Assembly (NCBI GenBank): GCA_037893245.1
Contig: JBAIAA010000510.1
Coordinates: forward strand, 868,001 to 932,000
Reading direction: 5' to 3'
DNA length: 64,000 bases
DNA from: Crossaster papposus
Lineage: Eukaryota; Echinodermata; Asteroidea; Velatida; Solasteridae
Made by a program: the position numbers and the translations under genes. This document shows positions 9,254 through 20,185 of the stretch, in pieces. Position 1 is the first letter of the stretch, and each line of letters opens with the position of its first letter. Below the pieces are notes generated by a model. That model was not told where the DNA came from. It did no database searches and was given only the letters and a program-made list of their open reading frames with translations.

Positions 9254-10755
9254 CAGTTCTAAGAATGAACTGCTTCGAGCAATCCGGAAGTTGAAGGATT
9301 GGACTAGATGACAACTTAGACTTCAAAGTGTTAAAAGCAATTTCTTGACTTTCACCCCACTTGATGTTGTTTGGACCCTTCGCTTTTGTCAGATCTGTCA
9401 GTGGAACTGCTACTGCTGCAAAGTTAGGTATAAACCGACGATAATACCCTGCTAAGCCTAAGAAAGATCGAAGATGTTTCTTTGTCTTAGGTTGGTTTGC
9501 TTCTTTGATGCTATTAATCTTCTCCATCTGTGGTTGCAACATTCCCTGACCAACAACATGACCAAGAAAATCTATCGACTTCATACCCACTTGACACTTA
9601 CTAGGTTTTGCCGTTAAGTTAGCTGAACGCAGACGCTCGAGTACCTCACGAAGTATGTCAAGATGATCTTCCCAACTTCTGGTATGAACCAAGATATCAT
9701 CAATGTAGTTATCCGTACATCGAATACCATCGAGAACCCGTCGCATGAGTCGACTAAATGTAGCAGGTGCATTCACAAGTCCGAATGGCATTGTACAGAA
9801 CTGGAAAAGACCTTCAGGTGTACGGAATGCTGTTGCTGATCTGGATTCCTTTTGAACTGGAACCTGCCAATAACCTTTTGTAAGGTCCAACTTGCTAAAA
9901 TAATTATCATGAGAAAGTGACACAAACATTTCATCTGGGTTTGGAATGGGTTCGGCATCAAAAATTGTACTTCTATTGAGACGTCTATAATCGATGCAAA
10001 ATCGTTTTGTACCATCCTTCTTGTCAACAAGAACAATTGGCGAAGCATAGGGTGAATCTGATGACTCGATTACTCTAAGTTTTAACATGTTGACAACCTC
10101 ATCTTTGATTATTTCCCTGAGAGCAAATGGCATAGGATATGATTTCGAACGAATAGGCTCATCGGTGGTCAGTTTGATGTCATGTTCTACGACTGTAGTT
10201 CGACCAGGCAGATCTGTTAGAACGTCGTCAAACTCCTGTAACAATTGACTGACCTGAATTTTCATCTGGTCAGATAAGTCAGGATCAACCTTTACATCAC
10301 TCACCGACTCTGTTGCATTCAAAACTGGCGAGTGAAGAAGTTCCCGTCTCTCACTGCCATCCTCACCTACTTCCTGACCAATCACTGCAACACACGCCTG
10401 AACTTGCTCTTTATCAACCTGTTCAGATTCTCTGTGAATGTAACCCTTTAGAAGATTAGCATGAAATGTTTTTACCGTACCATTCATGTCTATTTGGTAG
10501 TCCCATTTACTTTGCTTTCCTACAATTTGATATGGCCCTTTCCATTGTAACAGAAGTTTGTTGTTGTTTGTCGGAAGAAGCAACAAAACATAATCCCCAA
10601 CTTTGAAGTTTCTTTGCTTGCTCTTCTTGTCGTAGTAACGTTTCTGGTATTGTTGAGCTTTCTGGAGATTTTCACGAGCCAACTGACATGTTTCTTGAAG
10701 CCTGTTTTTGAGGTCAAGTACATATTCATAGGTTGTTTTAACCTGCGGTTCTTCA
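9254..10755 (-). CDS. Retrotransposon pol: integrase C-terminal domain and reverse transcriptase
   Basis: The frame is open from about 10755 to the insertion junction; the first internal ATG is at 10682. It begins with the integrase tail (KRYYDKKSKQRNFKVGDYVL, LQWKGPYQIVGK: the GPY/F-type module). A linker and the RT follow, with SPYASPIVLVDKKDG, FCIDYRRLN, FSKLDLTKGYWQ, MPFGLVNAPATF and the catalytic YIDD at about 9690-9712. FLGHVV and FLGLAGYYRRFI form the thumb/connection. The frame runs into RNase H until the Penelope-like insertion stops it. Upstream the integrase core is in another frame, offset near 10755. A frame change at that point inside integrase is not a known recoding site, so mutation or assembly error is likely. 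Confidence 0.92.
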
Positions 10756-13296
10756 ACCTGTCCATAGTTGTTTTAGGATAGACATAGGCCCTCTGACGGT
10801 TCTTCCATAAAGCAACTCAAAAGGAGAAAATCCCAAACTAGCCTGAGGTGCCTCACGATAAGCAAACAACAAAGCTGCAACATACCTGTCCCAATCTTTA
10901 GGTCTCTCTGCGCTCATCTTTTGTAACATCTGTTTTAGGGTACCGTTAAACCTTTCAACTAAGCCATTACAGGCCGGATGATATGGTGTGGTTGTCATCT
11001 GTTTAACTGAAAGTAACCGACTGATTTCACGCATTAACCCCGACATGAACTGACCGCCTTGATCACTTAAGATTTCTCTAGGAACCCCTACTCTGGTAAA
11101 CACATTAATCAATGCTTCAGCAACTGAAATAGTTTCTATGGAGCGGAGGGGAACAGCTTCTGGGTATCTGGTAGCATAATCTACAATGGTAAGAATAAAC
11201 CTATTACCTCTGTCAGTTGGTGGATGTATAGGCCCAATGATATCAACAGCAATACGCTGGAACGGAGTTTCGATCAGCGGAAGACTTCCTAAAGGTAATC
11301 TCTTGACCTTTCCTTTCGGAAATGTTCTTTGGCAGATGTCACATGACTGAACGAATCGTCTGATGGTCGACTGAATGCCTGGCCAGAAGAAGTTTGTCAT
11401 CACTCTGTCGCAGGTCTTCTGGGAGCCCAAGTGTCCACCCAACAAAGATTCATGAGCGAGCTCCATTACTTGTTTCCTGTATTTGGAAGGAACAACAATC
11501 TGCAAAAATACATTGTTATGCTCTACCTTTGGTGATTGAAATTCTCGGTACAGAATGCCCTTACGCCAAACAAAATGAGAGGTATGACTATCCTTACTAA
11601 CAGACTGAGTTTTGTCTGCAATTTCCCTACAACGATGTAGTGTTGGGTCCGTCTCTTGCTCTAATTTCAAGTTTTCTGCAGTAACAACATCGGAAAGAAA
11701 CTTAGGAACCTTCAGACTTTTTACTGGTCGATTCTCAGCAAGTTTTTGTGCTCGAGTTTGCACAGCACCAGTGACAACAAGATCAACCATCTGAGCTGGT
11801 AATTCTCGGATGTCAACACTACGTGACTTACAATTACCCCAATCAGGATTTGGATCAGATGGACCCCTAACACCTGGGATATTCCCTAAAATTACATCAT
11901 ACACTGGATGCTCCATACATAATGCGTCGACTAAACCCTGATAGAACGGAGTGTCAATAGAAACATTGGCAATCGGCACCTTCCGTATGGTTCCATCAAT
12001 AAGGACACAAACTCGTTCCTCACCGGTAAGAGAATTATCTGGTACTAAATCTCTACGTACAACAACTCCACTGCACCCACTATCCCTTAATACTGACACC
12101 TTTTGTTTTCCGATTAGACCATCTCGGACTGGCATTTTCGACAACTCATGGTCCCTACAGGCAGCACTCATTATGGGTAATTTGTGCCCACATCTAAGTG
12201 TAACATGATCCTCTTCACGACAACAGTTTCCCAAACTTTGAGTAGCCATGAACGCTACCGTTTCTTTTGACTCTGATTTGTGACAAGTACAATCACATGA
12301 CCCTTGCCTGGATGTTTGTTTTCGAGACTCACCTATAGCTTGTGATGCATATGATGGAGTAGCAATCTCAGATTGTACAACCATGCTAGATGCTTTAACA
12401 GGCAGTTTCCCTCGCTGATAACAATCACGTGCGATGTGCCCCTTCTTGTGACAAATAAAACACGTCTTGACTTGCGGCCACTGTGTAGGAGGAGTCGGTC
12501 GCTCCCTACTGACTGCTGACTTTGAAGCATCTGGCTTGCGGTTGGGTGGCTGTCTGAATCCTCGATCCGACTGAATGAATTGGCCGAATGTAGTACCTCT
12601 AGCCTCAATGAACTGCTCGGCGAGTTTTGCCATGCTTTCTAAATTCTTCGGTTCACGCTCCTTCAGAAATACAGAAAGATCTGGTCCACAAAGCATGAGA
12701 TTTCTAACACCAGAAAAACTCTTATCTACTTTTGCCAAGTCAACCCAACGATCAAAGTTTTGTTCGAGACGAACGGCATACTGGAGAGGACTTTCTATCT
12801 TGTCTGGACGACTCTGTCTAAATTTGGTTCTAAATCCATCTTCTGTCAAGTTGTACTGTTTAAATAAAGCAACTTTAAGTCGATTGTAATCATTAGCATG
12901 TGCTTCGGGTATTCTATTGTAAACAAACAGTGCCTTACCTGATAAAAGTGCGGCCAAACTAATTGCCCAGCTCTTTTTTGGCCAAGCTTGACTCTCGGCA
13001 TATCTTTCAAAACGCTGCAAATACGAATCTAAATCGTCTTTGTCGTCGTGAAATGTAGGCAACTTAGGACCTTTGCCAGGAGTTTTGGTTCCAACACCAT
13101 GTTTGGATTCTGTCACACCCTTCATTTCCAATTCCTTAACCTTCAACTGTGTTTCCAATACCTCTTTCTCTGACCTTGCCAACTCTAACTTTTTAGCCCT
13201 GTCTTCTCTTTCAATTTTCTCTCTCCCTCGCACAAAATCCATCAACTCGCTACCTTTCAATCCCAAATCCTTACCAATATCTACCCATTTGGCCAT
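10753..13296 (-). CDS. Retrotransposon gag-protease-integrase polyprotein
   Basis: I take the ATG at 13296 (MAKWVDIGKDLGLKG) as start; the frame is open upstream to 13434 but reads like leader sequence. In order: a charged coiled-coil (about 13250-13100), a gag core similar to SCAN/retrotransposon gag (LPTFHDDKDDLDSYLQRFER onward), and a zinc knuckle CFICHKKGHIARDC near 12440. A second Cys/His stretch (CDCTCH) and the aspartic protease motif LRDSGCSGVVV near 12085 follow. The integrase has an HHCC finger (11460-11330: H-GGHLG-...CDICQ) and DDE core residues in VDIIGP, LSDQGGQF and GLVERFNGTLK. It ends in a premature stop at 10753 because of the frame change. Gag and pol are fused in one frame. 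Confidence 0.92.
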   Translation of the reverse strand: MAKWVDIGKDLGLKGSELMDFVRGREKIEREDRAKKLELARSEKEVLETQLKVKELEMKGVTESKHGVGTKTPGKGPKLPTFHDDKDDLDSYLQRFERYAESQAWPKKSWAISLAALLSGKALFVYNRIPEAHANDYNRLKVALFKQYNLTEDGFRTKFRQSRPDKIESPLQYAVRLEQNFDRWVDLAKVDKSFSGVRNLMLCGPDLSVFLKEREPKNLESMAKLAEQFIEARGTTFGQFIQSDRGFRQPPNRKPDASKSAVSRERPTPPTQWPQVKTCFICHKKGHIARDCYQRGKLPVKASSMVVQSEIATPSYASQAIGESRKQTSRQGSCDCTCHKSESKETVAFMATQSLGNCCREEDHVTLRCGHKLPIMSAACRDHELSKMPVRDGLIGKQKVSVLRDSGCSGVVVRRDLVPDNSLTGEERVCVLIDGTIRKVPIANVSIDTPFYQGLVDALCMEHPVYDVILGNIPGVRGPSDPNPDWGNCKSRSVDIRELPAQMVDLVVTGAVQTRAQKLAENRPVKSLKVPKFLSDVVTAENLKLEQETDPTLHRCREIADKTQSVSKDSHTSHFVWRKGILYREFQSPKVEHNNVFLQIVVPSKYRKQVMELAHESLLGGHLGSQKTCDRVMTNFFWPGIQSTIRRFVQSCDICQRTFPKGKVKRLPLGSLPLIETPFQRIAVDIIGPIHPPTDRGNRFILTIVDYATRYPEAVPLRSIETISVAEALINVFTRVGVPREILSDQGGQFMSGLMREISRLLSVKQMTTTPYHPACNGLVERFNGTLKQMLQKMSAERPKDWDRYVAALLFAYREAPQASLGFSPFELLYGRTVRGPMSILKQLWTG

Positions 13297-13537
13297 GATT
13301 GCTGTCTGTGGTTTTAACTCTACCCAAATCAGCAATACATACACAAACACAAGCCACCGTAGATGTAATGACTTTGGGCGTGGTGACGGACGGCAGGCAG
13401 GTGACATGAGCCCTGGAAATAAGGACAAATTCAAGAGGAAACGTCAGTCTACATTTAAACCATATATTTACTGAAATTATGCTGTCTCGCTTAATACTGA
13501 CTGACTGTTCTCGGTTTGTTTTTTTGTTTTTTTAATT

Positions 13538-13555
13538 TTCCCGGACAAGCCCCCA
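13538..13555 (-). other. Primer binding site, tRNA-Pro type
   Basis: On the - strand TGGGGGCTTGTCCGGGAA lies 3 nt inside the 5' LTR. It is complementary to the 3' end of animal tRNA-Pro, including CCA, with about two mismatches to the consensus I know. This marks the start of minus-strand synthesis. Confidence 0.8.
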
Positions 13556-13558
13556 AAA

Positions 13559-15179
13559 TGTGAGAACTGTGTCAGTCAAATCAAACTCGGCTATAATAGT
13601 CTAGATACTATTCAATCTATTTATTGACAATGTCTTACCAGGTTCAAATAAGTTGCATTCAATTCTTTACAATTCTTTTAACAAGGTTATTTCACAATTC
13701 TTTTCACAAGTTTAAGAGGATAAAGCGAACCTGGTTTGTTTATGTACAATATTAATAGCAATTCTCCAATTAAATCCAAATATTAATATTCCAATTAAAT
13801 TTAAATACACTTATCAATTTCTACTGAACTCCTAATAGTTTCAAAATACTACTACATCAAAATTGGAATAAATATATTAATTAACTCCAATTACCAAACC
13901 ACGTACCACCAAGGCACATTAAACCACGTACCACCGAGGCACATTAAACCACGTACCACCAAGGCGCATTAAACCACGTACCACCAAGGCGCATTAAACC
14001 ACGTACCACCAAGGCACATTAAACCACGTACCACCAAGGCACATTAAACCACGTACCACCAAGGCACAAACCACTAAGGTGAAATCATCATATTAATTAG
14101 TGCCACAAAAGGCAGACCAACAAATGGCCAAACAATGGTAATTAATGCACACACACTTTAATTGAAACCCTCCACCAAATTCAATAGTAAACTGTCATCC
14201 AGACATTGGCTCGTGGGTTCCGGTGCTATAGCAATCGCTAGTCACGCCTACATCTGTTCAAAGACCCACAGTGACTACGGAAGTCTCCGTCATCCTGACG
14301 CTGCTTGGATGATATTTTAGTATGGTCACCCGGTAGTAGTACACCATTACACAGGCTATATCTGTTCACAGACCCACAGTAGTCAGTACGGAAGTCTCCG
14401 TCATCCTGACGCTGCTTGGATGAGTATGGTCACCCGGTAGTAAAACACCATTACAAGGGCTCTCTGAAAAGAGTGATGAATCCAACTCCAAACAGTTGTG
14501 CATTTACATTGCATTACACAAATACAAAACACAAGTATCAATCATAAAGTCGTGGCAATATCCACATAATAATTATATAATTACTAATTTAAACTCAAAA
14601 TTACATTAAAGAAAATATATTATTCTTACAGATTTATGGCCTCCATCGTTGCCTGCAGTCAGTCACCAGTCCCAAAGTCAAACAGGGAGCTACCAATACT
14701 CCGTCGAGCACGCTCAAGTTTGCAGCAAGCAATGGGAAAAACAAATCCCAAGAGCCAAAAGCTCTAATATAAAATGTAAAAGCTTGCCAAAATGGACAGA
14801 GCTTGACCACTGGTGGTTGCATAGACAGCTAGACAACTGAACCATGAGTACAGTATAGGGAATACTTATATACATGTACACACACCCATACATACCATTG
14901 TCTCGCACTGGCGCACATAATTAAAAGGCCCCACCCAATTGTTTAAATTCCCCCAGATTTACATACTTACCTCTTTTGTAGTCCAAGAGGCCTAATCCAA
15001 AATCTAGAGCCCAGCATTTACTTCAAATGCAAATTACTTTTAATCTCAAGAAACAAACAAATACCGAACACGTGTTAAATAGGTCACTACAAATCAGGTG
15101 CAACAAACTTTGTGAAAGAATTAAACTGAAGAGACCAATACACACATTTATTAGACAAAACTCTGGCTTAGATCTGACA
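13559..15179 (-). repeat. 5' LTR of the Gmr1-like element
   Basis: 1,621 bp. The 123-bp excess over the other LTR is explained by four extra copies of the 25-bp repeat (seven copies, about 13898-14070) plus insertions of 12, 4 and 7 bp. Substitutions between the two LTRs are few. Promoter and polyadenylation signals are expected here but I could not pin them down. Confidence 0.95.
13898..14070. repeat. 25-bp tandem repeat inside the 5' LTR
   Basis: Seven copies of a unit containing ACCACGTACCACCAAGGC, with minor variants (GAGGC, GGCGC). The sister LTR has three copies at about 6966-7040, so copy number changed after or during insertion. Confidence 0.9.
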
Positions 15180-15347
15180 GACTACACATATAAACCCACA
15201 TATGATGTGCACCAACCAAAGTGCCATATTTTGTTTTACCTAACTACCTACCCTGTTTACAAATTTCATGTAATCAAAAGCAGGAATTTTTTTTTAAATT
15301 TTTGGGTATTAATTTTTTTAACAAAATTTTGCCGTATTTTATTGCAG

Positions 15348-15498
15348 AGATCAAGAAAAGAAACCTGTCTCCAATCACAAGATGAGAAGAGCTAAATCAT
15401 TGGAAGTGTTTTCCGTCGAAACACTCTTTGAAGACCTCGGGATTGACTCCGACACTGTTCATAAGCGAAGACCAAGCCTGGAATTTGACCCCAAACTT
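15348..15498 (+). CDS. CCDC87-like gene, exon
   Basis: Acceptor TATTGCAG and donor GTAAGT flank a fully open 151-nt exon (1 nt plus 50 codons). It includes SLEVFSVETLFEDLGIDSD and ends FDPKL in phase 0. It lies 168 bp after the retrotransposon target duplication, so the LTR element sits in the preceding intron. Confidence 0.8.
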
Positions 15499-16393
15499 GT
15501 AAGTTTATAGACAAGTTATTCTTTAGTCCCGCACAAAAAATTGCTTAACCCTAACCCTCCAGGGTATTTTGGCTAGACAGCCTCCTACACTACACTGGTG
15601 TCGACAGCAGAATGTATCAAAGTGCACTAGATTTTTTTTGATGCATTGTGCTGCGTGTCGCAGGGATAGGGTTAAGCAGAAAAAACCTTGCTTAGTTAAA
15701 ACCAACTTACCAGCCACAACTCCACATGATGTATATTGTTTGTTATTTCGCATTTTGTTTGTTTGTTGATTGGTATTTGTTGTTAGCTTGCATACATGTA
15801 ACAGTTACATGGAATTTTGGCTAGTAATTTGATTTTATAAATAAGCAAGGTTTTTTGTGCTTCAGCAGCTCGATGAAATTGGCTCCTGGTCTTAGAAAAT
15901 TCATACAAAATATTGGAAATTATATAAAATAAAGGAATTGGTTTTTGTTATACATGTAGTAATGTAGTTAAATATATTTGTACACAGTTTGCCTTTTTTA
16001 AATTTATTTTTAAAACTAATATCCGTTGCCAACATTTGTTGTAGGTGAAGATCATATAATTATTTGCATTTAGAAATTACTGTCGCTCAAGTGATTTGGA
16101 CGTTACAAAACATTTCCTGTAAAATTCACTGGAGTTAAAATGTGTTTATTTTTTACGAATTCACAGCACGAAAACTCTGAATCTCCCGATGTCACAAATT
16201 CGCATTCGCTTTCGCACCGAATATGAAGCGACTTTACTTAGAAATTCAACAATTAGGAAACAATGGCCAAAGGAGTAATTTTTATTTGTTGACAATTGTT
16301 GACAGTAGATTGTCCCAAAGTCAGAAGGGCCAATATATATCCACTGTAAAAGTATGTCGTCATAACATCAGCCGTCGCTGACTTTCTCCGCAG

Positions 16394-16555
16394 CTAGAGA
16401 AACTAAGGAAGACCGAAGATGATGTCTCCAAATCCAAGGACTCCCGAGAGTACTTCCAGCAGGATCTTAAGATGCTGTCCAGCTATCGATCAGCTAAAGA
16501 GGAAGGGAAGGAGGAGCAGTTAGCTGAGGAGGAAGACCTACTGCCTCTCTTACAG
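16394..16555 (+). CDS. CCDC87-like gene, coiled-coil exon
   Basis: CTCCGCAG acceptor and GTAAGG donor enclose 54 codons, phase 0 at both ends. The peptide is highly charged and helical (LEKLRKTEDDVSKSKDS, AKEEGKEEQLAEEEDLLPLL), a likely coiled coil. Confidence 0.8.
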
Positions 16556-16954
16556 GTAAGGGTGGAGTCAGATTTGATAGGGCAACTGCCGCTAAAAATC
16601 CAACCCCATACTCTACATCTGTATTTTACCTCCACTCCCCACTTGGCAGATACCGGCAGTATATCAGTTTTCATTGTTATTATTAATTATATAACTGACA
16701 TACAGATCCTTGTCATTTTATTGGTTGAACTCGCATCACATGAAATTCATTATTGCTCCCATTCACGCCGGGGCTCAAAAAGTCCCATGTGCCCATGGTG
16801 AATGGGATTTACTATTCAACAGCTAGGATCATTCATCCTTGTTCTCACTAATTTTGAACAGCAAAGCGCCGCGCACCAAAACCCGGGGAGAAGGTTGAGG
16901 CATCAACAGATTTGCCAACATTTTCCAAGGAGAGCAAAACACAGCGCTCCTTAA

Positions 16955-17188
16955 CCAGTTCGCGCCGGGATTATTTTAACATCGCCGAGCCGACGGGCGG
17001 GATTATTTTTAACGAAACTCGATCCGAAGCGTGTTCAGGCTGATAGTGCCGGGAAGCACACCCACGCATTTCCGGCCTTGCGCGCTGCTGACATACATTT
17101 CCGAACTTGAATTTGGCGTGTTTATGCATCATCCGTTTTGAATTTGGGGGAATTATTGCGTTTATATACGTCATCCGGCGCGAACTGG
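16955..17188. mobile_element. MITE, TTAA-flanked, family A copy 1
   Basis: TIRs of 14 bp (CCAGTTCGCGCCGG) are perfect and flanked by TTAA at 16951-16954 and 17189-17192. The interior is non-coding. Related copies lie near 26473, 31622 and 33407. The TTAA target suggests mobilisation by a piggyBac- or Kolobok-type transposase. Confidence 0.9.
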
Positions 17189-17865
17189 TTAAAAATTCTA
17201 CAGGAGCAATAATTTCTTCCATATTGATTTGTAACGCTTAACCGGAACGACGTCCGTTGATTTTGTGTCATGGAAAAACCTAAACTACAGTACTAAGGTA
17301 CTGTTTTTTTACGTACGCTTGCGGTATACTTACGGAGTATGTGTGCCGCGCCAGCCATGCGCGCATGCGCTAGCTATAGCTAGCCGGCCATGAACATCAT
17401 GAATAAACACTGTATGTACAGGAATGGCACGATCCGATCTCTGCAATGCACGTGCGCGTGCACCGTTGTGTACATGTACATGTACGTACTGGTACGAGTG
17501 CGTGTACAATATACCTGTAAACAACCACACTAAAAAGGTCACAATACAACCGCAGCTTACCAGGTGTGATTTTCAGTGCGCCTAATCGACCGCGAGTGCC
17601 TGACGCGTGCAATATGTTTTGTGGTAAAATAAAAGTGGTACTTTATTGTATAATGGCACTGAGACTTAGCTTTGAAAGCGACATACACATGTACGCCGAA
17701 ACAGCTCTTGTTTTCATTATTTTCTTTTCTTTCTATTTAAATCAACTTTAGGATTTAAGGAGAGCGATTTTAAGCTCTCCTCGTGTTTATTAAAATGAAG
17801 GACTTGTATAATATTGTATCTTTTTGTGTGCCTGAGTAGTTGTCATTAAGTGTATTTCTCTGCAG

Positions 17866-17966
17866 GCAATATCTCTTATGAACAGAGTAGAGACAGGGAG
17901 GAAAGAGTTAAAGAAACGGCTGAAGAAGATAGAAGAGGAACGGGCCATCCAAGAGAGAAATTTACG
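17866..17966 (+). CDS. CCDC87-like gene, coiled-coil exon
   Basis: CTCTGCAG acceptor and GTACGT donor. It encodes NRVETGRKELKKRLKKIEEE and ends with two bases of a codon. The exon at 24155 starts with the one base needed, so the two can be joined in frame. Strongly helical and charged. Confidence 0.8.
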
Positions 17967-18129
17967 GTACGTTGTCAATCAGGAGGTGTGATGATGGAGT
18001 CTGTGTGCAAATAACTCGCTGTATATTGGTTATGAAGATAGAGAGCTAGGTAGGATTGCTGAATGCATTGCTGCCATATCCCTTGAGCTAAACATGCAGA
18101 CCCAATGTGTTTATTGCAAGCCCACTTGA

Positions 18130-19150
18130 TCCAGAATAAAGGGGAAGATACTATCTTGTTTCATCCTCAACCGGCTACAGTCACCCGTTATTCACAATAT
18201 CATCCCAAAAAGTCAATGTGCTTTTTGTGCCTCTCGTGGCACAGTTGACATGATGTTTTCGGCTCAACCACTCCAGGAAAAGTGCAGAGAACAACATCCT
18301 GACCTCTTCATGGTCTTCATCGACCTGACAAAGGCTTTTGACTCAGTCAGCCAGGAAGGTCTGTGGAGCTTCTGTACAGGGCTGGCTGCCCATCCAAGAT
18401 CATTAACATCATCAGATTCTTCCACGATGGTATGGTTGCCCGTGTAAGAGGTTGCGGCTCTACGTCCATCTAGCCCATTTCCTGTTACCAACGGCACTAA
18501 ACAGGGCTGTGTCCTAATACCATCGCTCTTTAGCAGTGTTTTTTCATTCATGCTTCGTTATGCTTTCAACAACTGCATGCGGGGAGTAATGATCCAGTTT
18601 CGCACCGACAGCGGTGGTGTATTCAACTTACAGTGACTGAAGGCCAAGACCAAGACATTCAAATTGTTGCTCCGGGATCTTCTTTATGATGATGATTGTT
18701 CTCTTGTTTGTCACATCCCTGAGGACATGCAGCATATTGTTAATCATTTTGCACAGTCTGCACACCGTTATTGACTCACTATCAGCCTTTTGAAGACTGA
18801 GGTTTTGCTTCAAACGAAGCTTAGGGACTCTTCTATCATTATTGATGCAACACCGCTTAAGGCCGATGACAATTTTCTTTTTTGAGGGGTGTTCTTTCCC
18901 AAAATGCCATGATCGATGACGAAGTAGCGTCCAGAATCTGCAAAGCATGTGCCTCATTTGGAAAGCTAAGACATCGACTGTGGTATAAGCAAAGACATCC
19001 GCTTGGATAGATTAATGTCTACTGTGCCGTCGTACATTCAACACTTTTGTATGACTGTGACTCCTGGATGCCCTACAGACGACACATCAAAATGCCTTGA
19101 TCGCTTCCATAAACAGTGTCTTCGAGAAATGATGCAAGCCCAATTTTATT
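18130..19150 (+). pseudogene. Decayed LINE reverse transcriptase
   Basis: Fragments in shifting frames keep the order of a non-LTR reverse transcriptase. A CREQHPDLFMVFIDLTKAFD block (motif A) is followed by VTNG/TKQGC (motif B, about 18485-18515), a LLYDDDCSLV block (catalytic DD, about 18675-18710), then C-terminal sequence around 19000-19140. Many stops and frame changes show it is dead. It lies in an intron in the sense direction. Confidence 0.8.
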
Positions 19151-19569
19151 AGTCAAGTCATTTTGTGCGCACGGACGATTGCTGGTCATTTTGTTGTATA
19201 TATTTTCTTTAACATACACAGCATTTAATAGCGGGATTTAAAACAATTTTTTGTAATATTCGGTTTCGATTTGGGAAACTAAATATTCTAAACAAACATG
19301 ACACAGCTAAAGAAAATAACTGCAACATCCTCCATAACTGCATTCACATGGTTTATTTAACCAGCCCGTTTGACTTAGAGTTCCCATACACTTTTCCCCC
19401 ACATTTACAGCTGCGGAATGTTTTTGTAAACAGCCAGTGGTCACTGAAACCTGCAAACTACACCCAGTCATACACTTTATTCATGATGAAGCCAATTTTA
19501 ATCTTGCTCCCCAAATCACACACGCAATTTTGTCAAGAGATAATGTCTACGTATTTATATACACGCTTA

Positions 19570-19660
19570 AATCAATGAACGCCTTTACATTATGCGACAA
19601 AGTCGTGCGCTAATCATTTTAAAAGTCGCGCAACCATTGCATACTATTTTAACATTGAGA
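19570..19660. repeat. Dispersed repeat, copy 1
   Basis: Contains ACAAAGTCGTGCGC and AAAAGTCGCGCAAC. The same sequence occurs reverse-complemented at about 25735-25816 with a longer middle. Element class unknown. Confidence 0.6.
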
Positions 19661-20185
19661 CATTTAACATTGCGACAAAATCAAGGCTTTGTAAACTGCT
19701 GAATTAGATGGTACCAGACTAATTATTTGTCAGAGCTGACTGGTATTAAATTGTAATTAACTTTTTTTCATTATTTTCAAGCTCCAAAAAGGAAGATTTT
19801 ACTTCACTTTCAATTTAAGATGGCCGACCCTTGAATATTGCGTATTGGGAGGACATTTCATGCTGCACCTCATCATCACTTTTTGTTGGAAAACTTGGCA
19901 TGATTATGAGCTGGATGAGGACTCAAACAAAATATAAGTTATTCAGTTAAAAACAATTAGGGTATTAAACTGGATTTTGAAGTCTCTGATTTCTTCCACC
20001 AAAAAAACACAGTATTGAGATTTGTGAGCCCACCCACCCTCAGCCTGCCACCGTCACCACTAGAATGCCTAACAGACCAGTCGTACGTACCTCTTATGTG
20101 CGTGTGTCGGAGCGTGTCAGCTTGTCATCTATCACACTCAAACTCAACACCACCATCTTCAATGAACTCAATGATGACGTGAGTT

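Larger units (their letters stand above)
6641..15179 (-). mobile_element. Complete Gmr1-like Ty3/gypsy LTR retrotransposon
   Basis: The element is bounded by two near-identical LTRs that start TG and end CA, and by a 5-bp target duplication GACTA at 6636-6640 and 15180-15184. In element orientation (- strand) the order is 5' LTR (13559-15179), tRNA-Pro-type primer site, gag, zinc knuckle, protease, integrase, integrase C-terminal domain, RT, RNase H, polypurine tract, 3' LTR (6641-8138). Integrase before RT is the Ty1/copia order, yet the domain sequences are gypsy-like, which defines the Gmr1 group described from deuterostomes. Breaks: a frame change inside the integrase region near 10755, and a 618-bp Penelope-like insertion between RT and RNase H. 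No env ORF is seen. LTR similarity implies recent insertion into an intron of the CCDC87-like gene, in antisense. Confidence 0.93.

Noticed and set aside
10753-10765. Programmed frameshift inside the retrotransposon pol
   Set aside because: The frame change falls within the integrase region, not at a gag/pol or domain boundary where recoding is known, and no slippery heptamer plus structure is evident. Mutation or assembly error is simpler.
11394-13474. + strand ORFs of 60-133 codons inside the retrotransposon
   Set aside because: Antisense shadows of gag and integrase; no motifs.
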